Notes: generated by a model from the letters alone, not told the origin. Shown: positions 24,771 through 36,780, counted from the stretch's first letter. The stretch is DNA of 64,000 nucleotides from Dermacentor variabilis (GCF_050947875.1 NC_134570.1:244706584-244770583), one strand, 5' to 3'. Numbers and translations: made by a program.

Positions 24771-25523
24771 CGCGGTCTGCGAAAAGCACCATGTGCATGC
24801 ATAACTTGTGGTTTTGCAGAAAACAACGTCGGCGTCTACCAAAAGATGCATGTGCATGCTTAACAAGTGGTTTGGCACAAATCCATGCGCAGGTGTTAAA
24901 AACAGCAGCATAGGCGGGCTTAGCACGTCGTTTGGCAGAAATCCACGTGCGCGCTCTGCCAAAAGCACCATGTGCATGCATAACTTGTAGTTTCGCAGAA
25001 CACAACGTCCGCGTCTACCAAAAGATGCATGTGCATGCTCAACAAATGGTTTGACACAAATCCATGCTGGGGTGCTAAAAAAAGCAGCGTGGGCGTGCTT
25101 AGCACGTCGTTTGGCAGAAATCCACGAGCGCGCTCTGCCAGAAAGCTGCATGTGCATACATAACTTGTGGTTTTGCAGAAAACAACATCCGCGTCTACCA
25201 AAAGATGCATGTGCATGCTCAACAAGTGGTTTGGCACAAATCCGTGTGCGGGTGCTAAAAAGAACAGCATGGGCGTGCTTAGCACTTCGTTTGGTAGAAA
25301 TCTACGTGCGCGCTCTCCCAAAAGCAGCACGTGCGTGCATAACTAGTGGTTTTGCATAAAACAACGTCCGCGTCTGCCAAAACATGCATATGCAACCTTA
25401 AGAAGTGATTTGGCACGAATCCATGCGCGGGTGCTAAAAAGAGCAGCATGGGCATGCTTAGCATGTCGTTTGGCAGAAATCCACGTGCGCGCTCTTCCAA
25501 AAGCAGCATGTGCATACATAACT
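24771..25523 (+). repeat. Linking stretch between two HOR regions
   Basis: About four monomers. The first part resembles 17960-18320. The second carries marker Y (25140) and then the ATCCGTGTGCGGG and CTCCCAAAAGCAGCACG monomers. The part from about 25.1 kb matches 30.6-31.5 kb at an offset near 5548 bp (31 monomers). No unique sequence. Confidence 0.8.
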
Positions 25524-27849
25524 CGTGGTTTTGCAGAAAACAATGTCCGCGTCTACCAAACGATTCATGTGCATGCTTAACAAGTGGTTTGGCACAAATC
25601 CATGCGCGGGTGCTAAAAAGAGCAATATAGGCGTGCTTAGCACGTCGTTTGGCAGAAATCCACGTGCGCGCTCTGCCAAAAGCCGCATGTGCATGGGTAA
25701 CTTGTGGTTTGGCAGAAAAAAACGTCCGCCTCTGCCAAAACATGCATATGCATCCTTAACAAGTGGTTTGGCACGAATCCATGCGCGGGTGCTAAAAAGA
25801 GCAGCATGGGCATGCTTAGCGTGTCGTTTGGCAGAAATCCACGTGCGCGCTCTGCCAAAAGCAGCATGTGCATGCATAACTTGTGGTTTTGCAGAAAACA
25901 ACGTCCGCGTCTACCAAAAGATGCATGTGCATGCTCAACAAGTGGTTTGGCACAAATCCATGCGCGGATGCTAAAAAGAGCAGCATGGGCGTGCTGAGCA
26001 CGTCGTTTGGCAGAAATCCACGTGCGCGGTCTGCGAAAAGCACCATGTGCATGCATAACTTGTGGTTTTGCTGAAAACAACGTCCGCGTCTACAAAAAGA
26101 TGCATGTGCATGCTTAACAAGTAGTTTGGCACAAATCCATGCGCGGGTGGTAAAAACAGCAGCATAGGCGTGCTTAGCACGTCGTTTGGCAGAAATCCAC
26201 GTGCTCGCTCTGCCAAAAGCAGCATGTGCATGCATAACTTGTGGTTTCGCATAAAACAACGTCCGCGCCTACCAAAAGATGCATGTGCATGCTCAACAAG
26301 TGGTTTGGCACAAATCCATGTGCGGGTGCTAAAAAGAGCAGCATGGGCGTGCTTAGCACGTCGTTTGGCAGAAATCTACGCGCGCGCTCTCCCAAAAGGA
26401 GCACGTGCGTGCATAACTTGTGGTTTTATGGAAAACAACGTCCGCGTCTACTAAAATATACATGTGCATGCTTAACAAATGGTTAGACACAAATCCAGGC
26501 TGGGGTGCTAAAAAAAGCAGCGTGGGCGTGCTCAGCATGTCGTTTGGCAGAAATACAAGTGCGCGCTCTGCCAAAAGCAGCATGTGCATGCATAACTTGT
26601 TGTTTGGAAGAAAACAACGTCCGCGTCTGCCAAAACATGCATATGCATCCTTAAGAAGTGGTTTGGCACGAATCCATGCGCGGGGGCTAAAAAGAGTAGC
26701 ATGGGCATGCTTAGCATGTCGTTTGGCAGAAATCCACGTGCGCGCTCTGCCAAAAGCAGCATGTGCATACATAACTCGTGGTTTTGCAGAAAACAACGTC
26801 CGCATCTACCAAACGATTCATGTGCATGCTTAACAAGTGGTTTGGCACAAATGCATGCGCGGGTGCTAAAAAGAGCAATATGGACGTGCTTAGCACGTCG
26901 TTTGGCAGAAATCCACGTGCGCGCACTGCCAAAAGCAGCATGTGCATGCATAACTTGTTGTTTGGAAGAAAACAACGTCCGCGTCTACCAAAAGATGCAT
27001 GTGCATGCTCAACAAGTGGTTTGGCACAAATCCATGCGCGGATGCTGAAAAGAGCAGCATGGGCGTGCTGAGCACGTCGTTTGGCAGAAATCCACGTGCG
27101 CGGTCTGCGAAAAGCACCATGTGCATGCATAACTTGTGGTTTTGCAGAAAACAACGTCCGCGTCTACAAAAAGATGCATGTGCATGCTTAACAAGTAGTT
27201 TGGCACAAATCCATGCGCGGGTGGTAAAAACAGCAGCATAAGCGTGCTTAGCACGTCGTTTGGCAGAAATCCACGTGCTCGCTCTGCCAAAAGCAGCATG
27301 TGCATGCAAACTTGTGGTTTCGCATAAAACAACGTCCGCGCCTACCAAAAGATGCATGTGCATGCTCAACAAGTGGTTTGGCACAAATCCATGTGCGGGT
27401 GCTAAAAAGAGCAGCATGGGCGTGCTTAGCACGTCGTTTGGCAGAAATCTACGCGCGCGCTCTCCCAAAAGCAGCACGTGCGTGCATAACTTGTGGTTTT
27501 ACGGAAAACAACGTCCGCGTCTACTAAAATATACATGTGCATGCTTAACAAATGGTTTGACATAAATCCAGGCTGGGGTGCTAAAAAAAGCAGCGTGGGC
27601 GTGCTCAGCATGTCGTTTGGCAGAAATCCACGTGCGCGCTCTGCCAAAAGCAGCATGTGCATGGGTAACTTGTGGTTTGGCAGAAAAAAACGTCCGCCTC
27701 TGCCAAAACATGCATATGCATCCTTAACAAGTGGTTTGGCACAAATCCATGTGCGGGTGCTAAAAAGAGCAGCATGGGCGTGCTTAGCACGTCGTTTGGC
27801 AGAAATCTACGTGCGCGCTCTGCCAAAAGCAGCATGTGCATGCATAACT
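25524..27849 (+). repeat. 13-monomer HOR, copy 1 (2326 bp)
   Basis: It matches 27850-30146. The offset is 2326 bp, falling to 2325 bp after one A is lost from the A7 run at 28041 (A6 there, A7 at 25714). Shared private marks include CTACCAAACGATTCATG, CTCGTGGTTTTGC, CATGTGCTCGCTCTGCC-type C subunits, CTACTAAAATATACATG, and GGGGGCTAAAAAGAGTAGC. The two copies are adjacent, forming a true tandem HOR. Confidence 0.87.
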
Positions 27850-30146
27850 TGTGGTTTTGCAGAAAACAACGTCCGCGTCTACCAAACGATTCATGTGCAT
27901 GCTTAACAAGTGGTTTGGCACAAATCCATGCGCGGGTGCTAAAAAGAGCAATATAGGCGTGCTTAGCACGTCGTTTGGCAGAAATCCACGTGCGCGCTCT
28001 GCCAAAAGCCGCATGTGCATGGGTAACTTGTGGTTTGGCAGAAAAAACGTCCGCCTCTGCCAAAACATGCATATGCATCCTTAACAAGTGGTTTGGCACG
28101 AATCCATGCGCGGGTGCTAAAAAGAGCAGCATGGGCATGCTTAGCATGTCGTTTGGCAGAAATCCACGTGCGCGCTCTGCCAAAAGCAGCATGTGCATGC
28201 ATAACTTGTGGTTTTGCAGAAAACAACGTCCGCGTCTACCAAAAGATGCATGTGCATGCTCAACAAGTGGTTTGGCACAAATCCATGCGCGGATGCTAAA
28301 AAGAGCAGCATGGGCGTGCTGAGCACGTCGTTTGGCAGAAATCCACGTGCGCGGTCTGCGAAAAGCACCATGTGCATGCATAACTTGTGGTTTTGCAGAA
28401 AACAACGTCCGCGTCTACAAAAAGATGCATGTGCATGCTTAACAAGTAGTTTGGCACAAATCCATGCGCGGGTGGTAAAAACAGCAGCATAGGCGTGCTT
28501 AGCACGTCGTTTGGCAGAAATCCACGTGCTCGCTCTGCCAAAAGCAGCATGTGCATGCATAGCTTGTGGTTTCGCATAAAACAACGTCCGCGCCTACCAA
28601 AAGATGCATGTGCATGCTCAACAAGTGGTTTGGCACAAATCCATGTGCGGGTGCTAAAAAGAGCAGCATGGGCGTGCTTAGCACGTCGTTTGGCAGAAAT
28701 CTACGCGCGCGCTCTCCCAAAAGCAGCACGTGCGTGCATAACTTGTGGTTTTACGGAAAACAACGTCCGCGTCTACTAAAATATACATGTGCATGCTTAA
28801 CAAATGGTTAGACACAAATCCAGGCTGGGGTGCTAAAAAAAGCAGCGTGGGCGTGCTCAGCATGTCGTTTGGGAGAAATCCAAGTGCGCGCTCTGCCAAA
28901 AGCAGCATGAGCATGCATAACTTGTTGTTTGGAAGAAAACAACGTCCGCGTCTGCCAAAACATGCATATGCATCCTTAAGAAGTGGTTTGGCACGAATCC
29001 ATGCGCGGGGGCTAAAAAGAGTAGCATGGGCATGCTTAGCATGTCGTTTGGCAGAAATCCACGTGCGCGCTCTGCCAAAAGCAGCATGTGCATACATAAC
29101 TCGTGGTTTTGCAGAAAACAACGTCCGTATCTACCAAACGATTCATGTGCATGCTTAACAAGTGGTTTGGCACAAATGCATGCGCGGGTGCTAAAAAGAG
29201 CAATATGGACGTGCTTAGCACGTCGTTTGGCAGAAATCCACGTGCGCGCACTGCCAAAAGCAGCATGTGCATGCATAACTTGTTGTTTGGAAGAAAACAA
29301 CGTCCGCGTCTACCAAAAGATGCATGTGCATGCTCAACAAGTGGTTTGGCACAAATCCATGCGCGGATGCTGAAAAGAGCAGCATGGGCGTGCTGAGCGC
29401 GTCGTTTGGCAGAAATCCACGTGCGCGGTCTGCGAAAAGCACCATGTGCATGCATAACTTGTGGTTTTGCAGAAAACAACGTCCGCGTCTACAAAAAGAT
29501 GCATGTGCATGCTTAACAAGTAGTTTGGCACAAATCCATGCGCGGGTGGTAAAAACAGCAGCATAGGCGTGCTTAGCACGTCGTTTGGCAGAAATCCACG
29601 TGCTCGCTCTGCCAAAAGCAGCATGTGCATGCATAACTTGTGGTTTCGCATAAAACAACGTCCGCGCCTACCAAAAGATGCATGTGCATGCTCAACAAGT
29701 GGTTTGGCACAAATCCATGTGCGGGTGCTAAAAAGAGCAGCATGGGCGTGCTTAGCACGTCGTTTGGCAGAAATCTACGCGCGCGCTCTCCCAAAAGCAG
29801 CACGTGCGTGCATAACTTGTGGTTTTACGGAAAACAACGTCCGCGTCTACTAAAATATACATGTGCATGCTTAACAAATGGTTTGACATAAATCCAGGCT
29901 GGGGTGCTAAAAAAAGCAGCGTGGGCGTGCTCAGCATGTCGTTTCGCAGAAATCCACGTGCGCGCTCTGCCAAAAGCAGCATGTGCATGGGTAACTTGTG
30001 GTTTGGCAGAAAAAAACGTCCGCCTCTGCCAAAACATGCATATGCATCCTTAACAAGTGGTTTGGCACAAATCCATGTGCGGGTGCTAAAAAGAGCAGCA
30101 TGGGCGTGCTTAGCACGTCGTTTGGCAGAAATCTACGTGCGCGCTC
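27850..30146 (+). repeat. 13-monomer HOR, copy 2
   Basis: Partner of 25524-27849. It diverges after about 30146, where this copy has GCTCTCCCAAAAGCAGCACG and copy 1 has GCTCTGCCAAAAGCAGCATG. Small private changes (GTTTCGCAGAAATCC near 29942, TGTTTGGAAG retained) show the copies are not a sequencing duplicate. Confidence 0.86.
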
Positions 30147-31889
30147 TCCCAAAAGCAGCACGTGCGTGCATAACTTGTGGTTTTACAGAAAACAACGTCC
30201 GCGTCTACTAAAATAAGCATGTGCATGCTTAACAAATGGTTTGACACAAATCCATGCCGGGGTGCTAAAAAACGCAGCGTGGGCGTGCTTAGCACGTCGT
30301 TTGGCAGAAATCCACGTGCGCGCTCTGCCAAAAGCACCATGTGCATGCATAACTTGTAGTTTCGCAGAACACAACGTCCGCGTCTACCAAAAGATGCATG
30401 TGCATGCTCAACAAATGGTTTGACACAAATCCATGCTGGGGTGCTAAAAAAAGCAGCGTGGGCGTGCTTAGCACGTCGTTTGGCAAAAATCAAAGTGCGC
30501 GCTCTGCCAAAAGCAGCATATACATGCATAACTTGTCGTTTCGCAGAACACAACGTCCGCGTCTGCCAAAACATGCATCTGAATGATTAAGGAGTGGTTT
30601 GGCACAAATCCATGCGCGGGTGCTAAAAAGAGAAGCATGGGCGTGCTTAGCACGTCGTTTGGCAGAAATCCACGAGCGCGCTCTGCCAGAAAGCTGCATG
30701 TGCATACATAACTTGTGGTTTTGCAGAAAACAACATCCGCGTCTACCAAAAGATGCATGTGCATGCTCAACAAGTGGTTTGGCACAAATCCGTGTGCGGG
30801 TGCTAAAAAGAACAGCATGGGCGTGCTTAGCACTTCGTTTGGCAGAAATCTACGTGCGCGCTCTCCCAAAAGCAGCACGTGCGTGCATAACTAGTGGTTT
30901 TGCATAAAACATCGTCCGCGTCTACCAAAAGATGCATATGCATGCTTAACAAGTGGTTTATCGCAAATCCATGCGCGGGTGCTAAAAAGAGCAGTATGGG
31001 CGTGCTTAGCACGTCGTTTGGGAGAAATCCACGTGCGCGCTCTGCCAAAAGCAGCATGTGCATGCGTAACTTGTGGTTTGGCAGAAAAAAACGTCCGCGT
31101 CTGCCAAAACATGCATATGCATCCTTAAGAAGTGGTTTGGCACGAATCCATGCGCGGGTGCTAAAAAGAGCAGCATGGGCATGCTTAGCATGTCGTTTGG
31201 CAGAAATCCACGTGCGCGCTCTTCCAAAAGCAGCATGTGCATACATAACTCGTGGTTTTGCAGAAAACAACGTCCGCGTCTACCAAACGATTCATGTGCA
31301 TACTTAACAAGTGGTTTGGCACAAATGCATGCGCGGGTGCTAAAAAGAGCAATATGGGCGTGCTTAGCACGTCGTTTGGCAGAAATCCACGTGCGCGCTC
31401 TGCCAAAAGCCGCATGTGCATGGGTAACTTGTGGTTTGGCAGAAAAAAACGTCCGCCTCTGCCAAAACATGCATATGCATCCTTAACAAGTGGTTTGGCA
31501 CAAATCCATGTGCGGGTGCTAAAAAGAGCAGCATGGGCGTGCTTAGCACGTCGTTTGGCAGAAATCTACGTGCGCGCTCTCCCAAAAGCAGCACGTGCGT
31601 GCATAACTTGTGGTTTTACAGAAAACAACGTCCGCGTCTACTAAAATAAGCATGTGCATGCTTAACAAATGGTTTGACACAAATCCATGCCGGGGTGCTA
31701 AAAAAAGCAGCGTGGGCGTGCTTAGCACGTCGTTTGGCAGAAATCCAAGTGCGCGCTCTGCCAAAAGCAGCATGTGCATGCATAACTTGTTGTTTAGAAG
31801 AAAACAACGTCCGCGTCTGCCAAAACATGCATATGCATCCTTAAGAAGTGGTTTGGCACGAATCCATGCGCGGGTGCTAAAAAGAGCAG
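30147..31889 (+). repeat. Linking stretch with an X-Y cassette
   Basis: About 10 monomers. Marker X at 30489 and marker Y from 30688 are followed by the ATCCGTGTGCGGG and CACTTCG monomers, as at 25.1-25.4 kb. The part 31431-31990 matches 33221-33780 at an offset of 1790 bp (10 monomers). No gene or unique sequence. Confidence 0.82.
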
Positions 31890-33430
31890 CATGGGCATGC
31901 TTAGCATGTCGTTTGCCAGAAATCCACGTGCGCGCTCTGCCAAAAGCAGCATGTGCATGCATAACTTGTGGTTTTGCAGAAAACAACGTCCGCGTCTACC
32001 AAAAGATGCATGTGCATGCTCAACAAGTGGTTTGGCACAAATCCATGCGCGGATGCTAAAAAGAGCAGCATGGGCGTGCTGAGCACGTCGTTTGGCAGAA
32101 ATCCACGTGCGCGGTCTGCGAAAAGCACCATGTGCAGGCATAACTTGTGGTTTTGCAGAAAACAACGTCCACGTCTACTAAAAGATGCATGTGCATGCTT
32201 AACAAGTAGTTTGGCACAAATCCATGCGCGGGTGGTAAAAACAGCAGCATAGGCGAGCTTAGCACGTCGTTTGGCAGAAATCCACGTGCTCGCTCTGCCA
32301 AAAGCAGCATGTGCATACATAACTCGTGGTTTTGCAGAAAACAACGTCCGCATCTACCAAACGATTCATGTGCATGCTTAACAAGTGGTTTGGCACAAAT
32401 GCATGCGCGGGTGCTAAAAAGAGCAATATGGACGTGCTTAGCACGTCGTTTGGCAGAAATCCACGTGCGCGCACTGCCAAAAGCAGCATGTGCATGCATA
32501 ACTTGTTGTTTGGAAGAAAACAACGTCCGCGTCTACCAAAAGATGCATGTGCATGCTCAACAAGTGGTTTGGCACAAATCCATGCGCGGATGCTGAAAAG
32601 AGCAGCATGGGCGTGCTGAGCACGTCGTTTGGCAGAAATCCACGTGCGCGGTCTGCGAAAAGCACCATGTGCATGCATAACTTGTGGTTTTGCAGAAAAC
32701 AACGTCCGCGTCTACAAAAAGATGCATGTGCATGCTTAACAAGTAGTTTGGCACAAATCCATGCGCGGGTGGTAAAAACAGCAGCATAGGCGTGCTTAGC
32801 ACGTCGTTTGGCAGAAATCCACGTGCTCGCTCTGCCAAAAGCAGCATGTGCATGCATAACTTGTGGTTTCGCATAAAACAACGTCCGCGCCTACCAAAAG
32901 ATGCATGTGCATGCTCAACAAGTGGTTTGGCACAAATCCATGTGCGGGTGCTAAAAAGAGCAGCATGGGCGTGCTTAGCACGTCGTTTGGCAGAAATCTA
33001 CGCGCGCGCTCTCCCAAAAGCAGCACGTGCGTGCATAACTTGTGGTTTTACGGAAAACAACGTCCGCGTCTACTAAAATATACATGTGCATGCTTAACAA
33101 ATGGTTTGACATAAATCCAGGCTGGGGTGCTAAAAAAAGCAGCGTGGGCGTGCTCAGCATGTCGTTTGGCAGAAATCCACGTGCGCGCTCTGCCAAAAGC
33201 AGCATGTGCATGGGTAACTTGTGGTTTGGCAGAAAAAAACGTCCGCCAATGCCAAAACATGCATATGCATCCTTAACAAGTGGTTTGGCACAAATCCATG
33301 TGCGGGTGCTAAAAAGAGCAGCATGGGCGTGCTTAGCACGTCGTTTGGCAGAAATCTACGTGCGCGCTCTCCCAAAAGCAGCACGTGCGTGCATAACTTG
33401 TGGTTTCACAGAAAACAACGTCCGCTTCTA
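31890..33430 (+). repeat. 13-monomer HOR, copy 3 with a three-monomer deletion
   Basis: Against copy 2 the offset is about 3760 bp at 31968 and 3223 bp from 32300 onward. The 537-bp difference is exactly three monomers. The join is near 32290-32300, between a C with ACGTGCTCGCTCTGCC and an A with CATACATAACTCGTGG. A private substitution, CCGCCAATGCC near 33245, marks this copy. Confidence 0.83.
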
Positions 33431-34137
33431 CTAAAATAAGCATGTGCATGCTTAACAAATGGTTTGACACAAATCCATGCCGGGGTGCTAAAAAAAGCAG
33501 CGTGGGCGTGCTTAGCACGTCGTTTGGCAGAAATCCAAGTGCGCGCTCTGCCAAAAGCAGCATGTGCATGCATAACTTGTTGTTTGGAAGAAAACAACGT
33601 CCGCGTCTGCCAAAACATGCATATGCATCCTTAAGAAGTGGTTTGGCACGAATCCATGCGCGGATGCTAAAAAGAGCAGCATGGGCATGCTTAGCACGTC
33701 GTTTGGCAGAAATCCACGTGCGCGCTCTGCCAAAAGCAGCATGTGCATGCATAACTTGTGGTTTTGCAGAAAACAACGTCCGCGTCTACCAAAAGATGCA
33801 TGCGCATGCTCAACAAGTGGTTTGGCACAAATCCATGCGCGGATGCTAAAAAGAGCAGCATGGGCGTGCTGAGTGCGTCGTTTGGCAGAAATCCACGTGC
33901 GCGGTCTGCGAAAAGCACCATGTGCATGCATAACTTATGGATTTGCAGAAAACAACGTCCGCGTCTGCAAAAAGATGCATGTGCATGCTTAACAAGTAGT
34001 TTGGCACAAATCCATGCGCGGGTGGTAAAAACAGCAGCATAGGCGTGCTTAGCACGTCGTTTGGCAGAAATCCACGTGCGCGCTCTGCCAAAAGCAGCAT
34101 GTGCATGCATAACTTGTGGTTTCGCAGAACACAACGT
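33431..34137 (+). repeat. Array stretch between HOR regions
   Basis: About four monomers. The first part continues the 10-monomer-offset match to 31640-31990. The second carries the GGTCTGCGAAAAGCACC and GGTAAAAACAGCAGCATAGG monomers. Nothing else is seen. Confidence 0.8.
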
Positions 34138-34404
34138 CCGCGTCTACCAAAAGATGCATGTGCATGCTCAACAAATGGTTTGACACAAATCCATGCTGGG
34201 GTGCTAAAGAGAGCAGCATGGGCGTGCTTAGGACGTCGTTTGGCAGAAATCCACGTGCGCGCTCTGCCAAAAGCAGCATGTGCATGCCCAACTTGTTGTT
34301 TGGCAGAAAACAACGTCCGCGTCTGCCAAAACATGCATTTGCATGCTTAACAAGTGGTTTGGCACAAATCCATGTGCGGGTGCTAAAAAGAACAGCATGG
34401 GCGT

Positions 34405-34464
34405 GCTTAGCACGTCGTTTGGCAGAAATCCACGTGCGCGCTCTGCCAAAAGCAGCATGTGCAT
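34405..34464 (+). repeat. Subunit C of the reference monomer (60 bp)
   Basis: It starts GCTTAGCACGTCG, has GGCAGAAATCC in the middle, a CACGTG palindrome at 34431-34436 followed by CGCGC, and ends CCAAAAGCAGCATGTGCAT. It aligns with A at about 47 of 60 columns (one gap) and with B at about 44 of 60. Recurrent variants elsewhere: CCAAGTG in place of CCACGTG; GGTCTGCGAAAAGCACC near the 3' end; TTAGAACGTTGTTTGAAAG at the 5' end; GCTCTCCCAAAAGCAGCACG; and GCCAGAAAGCTGC. Confidence 0.88.
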
Positions 34465-34523
34465 GCATAACTTGTGGTTTTGCAGAAAACAACGTCCGCG
34501 TCTACCAAAAGATGCATGTGCAT
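34465..34523 (+). repeat. Subunit A of the reference monomer (59 bp)
   Basis: It starts GCATAACTTGTGG, has GCAGAAAACAACG, then TCCGCGTCTACC, and ends AAAAGATGCATGTGCAT. It is one base shorter than B and C because C has GCGCTCT where A has GCGTCT. Main variants: TTTGGCAG with CTGCCAAAACATGCATATG; TTTCGCAGAACAC; TTTTGCATAAAAC; TTGTTGTTTGGAAG; and CTACTAAAATATGC. The CATATG variant creates a 14-bp perfect palindrome. Confidence 0.88.
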
Positions 34524-34583
34524 GCTGAACAAGTGGTTTGGCACAAATCCATGCGCGGATGCTAAAAAGAGCAGCATGGGCGT
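34524..34583 (+). repeat. Subunit B of the reference monomer (60 bp)
   Basis: It starts GCT(C/T)AACAAGTGG, has TTTGGCACAAATCC, then ATGCGCGG(G/A)TGCT, an A5-A7 run, and ends GAGCAGCATGGGCGT. It is the most diverged subunit: about 73% identical to C and 65% to A by hand alignment. Main variants: TTTGACAC with ATGCTGGGGTG and A7; GGTGGTAAGAACAGCAGCAT; CCTTAAGAAGTGG with GGCACGAATCC; and ATCCGTGTGCGGG with AAGAACAGC. Confidence 0.87.
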
Positions 34584-34710
34584 GCTGAGCACGTCGTTTG
34601 GCAGAAATCCACGTGCGCGGTCTGCGAAAAGCACCATGTGCATGCATAACTTGTAGTTTCGCAGAACACAACGTCCGCGTCTACCAAAAGATGCATGTGC
34701 ATGCTCAACA

Positions 34711-35571
34711 AGTGGTTTGTCACAAATCCATGCGCGGATGCTAAAAAGAGCAGCATGGGCATGCTTAGCACGTCGTTTGGCAGAAATCCACGTGCCCGGT
34801 CTGCGAAAAGCACCATGTGCATGCATAACTTGTGGTTTTGCAGAAAACAACGTCGGCGTCTACCAAAAGATGCATGTGCATGCTTAACAAGTGGTTTGGC
34901 ACAAATCCATGCGCGGCTGTTAAAAACAGCAGCATAGGCGTGCTTAGCACGTCGTTTGGCAGAAATCCACGTGCGCGCTCTGCCAAAAGCACCATGTGCA
35001 TGCATAACTTGTAGTTTCGCAGAACACAACGTCCGCGTCTACCAAAAGATGCATGTGCATGCTCAACAAATGGTTTGACACAAATCCATGCTGGGGTGCT
35101 AAAAAAAGCAGCGTGGGCGTGCTTAGCACGTCGTTTGGCGAAAATCAAAGTGCGCGCTCTGCCAAAAGCAGCATATACATGCATAACTTGTGGTTTCGCA
35201 GAACACAACGTCCGCGTCTGCCAAAACATGCATCTGCATGATTATGAAGTGGTTTGGCACAAATCCATGCGCGGGTGCTAAAAAAAAGCAGCATGGGCGT
35301 GCTTAGGACGTCGTTAGGCAGAAATCCACGAGCGCGCTCCGACAGAAAGCTGCATGTGCATACATAACTTGTGGTTTTGCAGAAAACAACATCCGCGTCT
35401 ACCAAAAGATGCATGTGCATGCTCAACAAGTGGTTTGGCACAAATCCGTGTGCGGGTGCTAAAAAGAACAGCATGGGCGTGCTTAGCACTTCGTTTGGCA
35501 GAAATCTACGTGCGCGCTCTCCCAAAAGCAGCACGTGCGTGCATAACTAGTGGTTTTGCATAAAACATCGT
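34711..35571 (+). repeat. Array stretch between the 8-monomer-offset copies
   Basis: About five monomers, including marker X (35144, GGCGAAAATCAAAG) and marker Y (GACAGAAAGCTGC, near 35341). It is followed by the ATCCGTGTGCGGG and CACTTCG units. No unique sequence. Confidence 0.8.
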
Positions 35572-36144
35572 CCGCGTCTACCAAAAGATGCATGTGCATG
35601 CTCAACAAATGGTTTGACACAAATCCATGCTGGGGTGCTAAAGAGAGCAGCATGGGCGTGCTTAGGACGTCGTTTGGCAGAAATCCACGTGCGCGCTCTG
35701 CCAAAAGCAGCATGTGCATGCCCAACTTGTTGTTTGGCAGAAAACAACGTCCGCGTCTGCCAAAACATGCATTTGCATGCTTAACAAGTGGTTTGGCACA
35801 AATCCATGTGCGGGTGCTAAAAAGAACAGCATGGGCGTGCTTAGCACGTCGTTTGGCAGAAATCCACGTGCGCGCTCTGCCAAAAGCAGCATGTGCATGC
35901 ATAACTTGTGGTTTTGCAGAAAACAACGTCCGCGTCTACCAAAAGATGCATGTGCATGCTGAACAAGTGGTTTGGCACAAATCCATGCGCGGATGCTAAA
36001 AAGAGCAGCATGGGCGTGCTGAGCACGTCGTTTGGCAGAAATCCACGTGCGCGGTCTGCGAAAAGCACCATGTGCATGCATAACTTGTAGTTTCGCAGAA
36101 CACAACGTCCGCGTCTACCAAAAGATGCATGTGCATGCTCAACA
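35572..36144 (+). repeat. 8-monomer-offset duplication, copy 2
   Basis: Partner of 34138-34710. On its right it passes directly into a monomer pair that matches 35053-35241 at an offset of 1076 bp, so a second template has been joined on. Confidence 0.84.
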
Positions 36145-36692
36145 AATGGTTTGACACAAATCCATGCTGGGGTGCTAAAAAAAGCAGCGTGGGCGTGCTT
36201 AGCACGTCGTTTGGCAAAAATCAAAGTGCGCGCTCTGCCAAAAGCAGCATATACATGCATAACTTGTGGTTTCGCAGAACACAACGTCCGCGTCTGCCAA
36301 AACATGCATCTGCATGATTAAGAAGTTGTTTGGCACAAATCCATGCGCCGGTGCTGAAAAAAGCAGCATGGGCGTGCTTAGCACGTCGTTTGGCAGAAAT
36401 CCACGAGCGCGCTCTGCCAGAAAGCTGCATGTGCATACATAACTTGTGGTTTTGCAGAAAACAACATCCGCGTCTACCAAAAGATGCATGTGCATGCTCA
36501 ACAAGTGGTTTGGCACAAATCCGTGTGCGGGTGCTAAAAAGAACACCATGGGCGTGCTTAGCACTTCGTTTGGCAGAAATCTACGTGCGCGCTCTCCCAA
36601 AAGCAGCACGTGCGTGCATAACTAGTGGTTTTGCATAAAACATCGTCCGCGTCTACCAAAAGATGCATATGCATGCTTAACAAGTGGTTTGG
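36064..36692 (+). repeat. 4-monomer tandem repeat, copy 1 (X-Y cassette)
   Basis: It matches 36781-37409 at an offset of 717 bp (4 monomers plus 1). It contains X at 36220, Y from 36418, ATCCGTGTGCGGG and the CACTTCG / CTCCCAAAAGCAGCACG monomer in that order. The two copies differ at several bases, for example GCGCCGGTGC here against GCGCGGGTGC. Confidence 0.84.
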
Positions 36693-36780
36693 CACAAATC
36701 CATGCGCGGGTGTTAAAAACAGCAGCATAGGCGTGCTAAGCACGTCGTTTGGCAGAAATCCACGTGCGCGCTCTGCCAAA

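Larger units (their letters stand above)
34405..34583 (+). repeat. Reference 179-bp monomer (order C-A-B)
   Basis: This copy matches my by-eye consensus almost exactly: C and A match it fully and B differs at two bases. It has 60 + 59 + 60 bp subunits. Composition of the consensus is about 49 A, 39 T, 48 G and 43 C, that is 51% G+C with 11 CpG. The unit carries many short self-complementary words (ATGCAT, GCATGC, TGCATGCA, CACGTG, GCGCGC). It is 179 bp, which is 2 modulo 3, so any reading frame changes with each monomer and returns only after three units (537 bp). Confidence 0.93.
34138..34710 (+). repeat. 8-monomer-offset duplication, copy 1
   Basis: It matches 35572-36144 at an offset of 1434 bp (8 monomers plus 2). 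Shared marks are ATGCCCAACTTGTTG, CATGCATTTGCATGC and GCTGAACAAGTGG. It ends where this copy has CAACAAGTGGTTTGTCAC and the other CAACAAATGGTTTGACAC. Confidence 0.84.

Noticed and set aside
28041..28046. Programmed frameshift site (A6/A7 run)
   Set aside because: A runs of variable length occur in many monomers at the same place. With no coding sequence, the length change is ordinary slippage.
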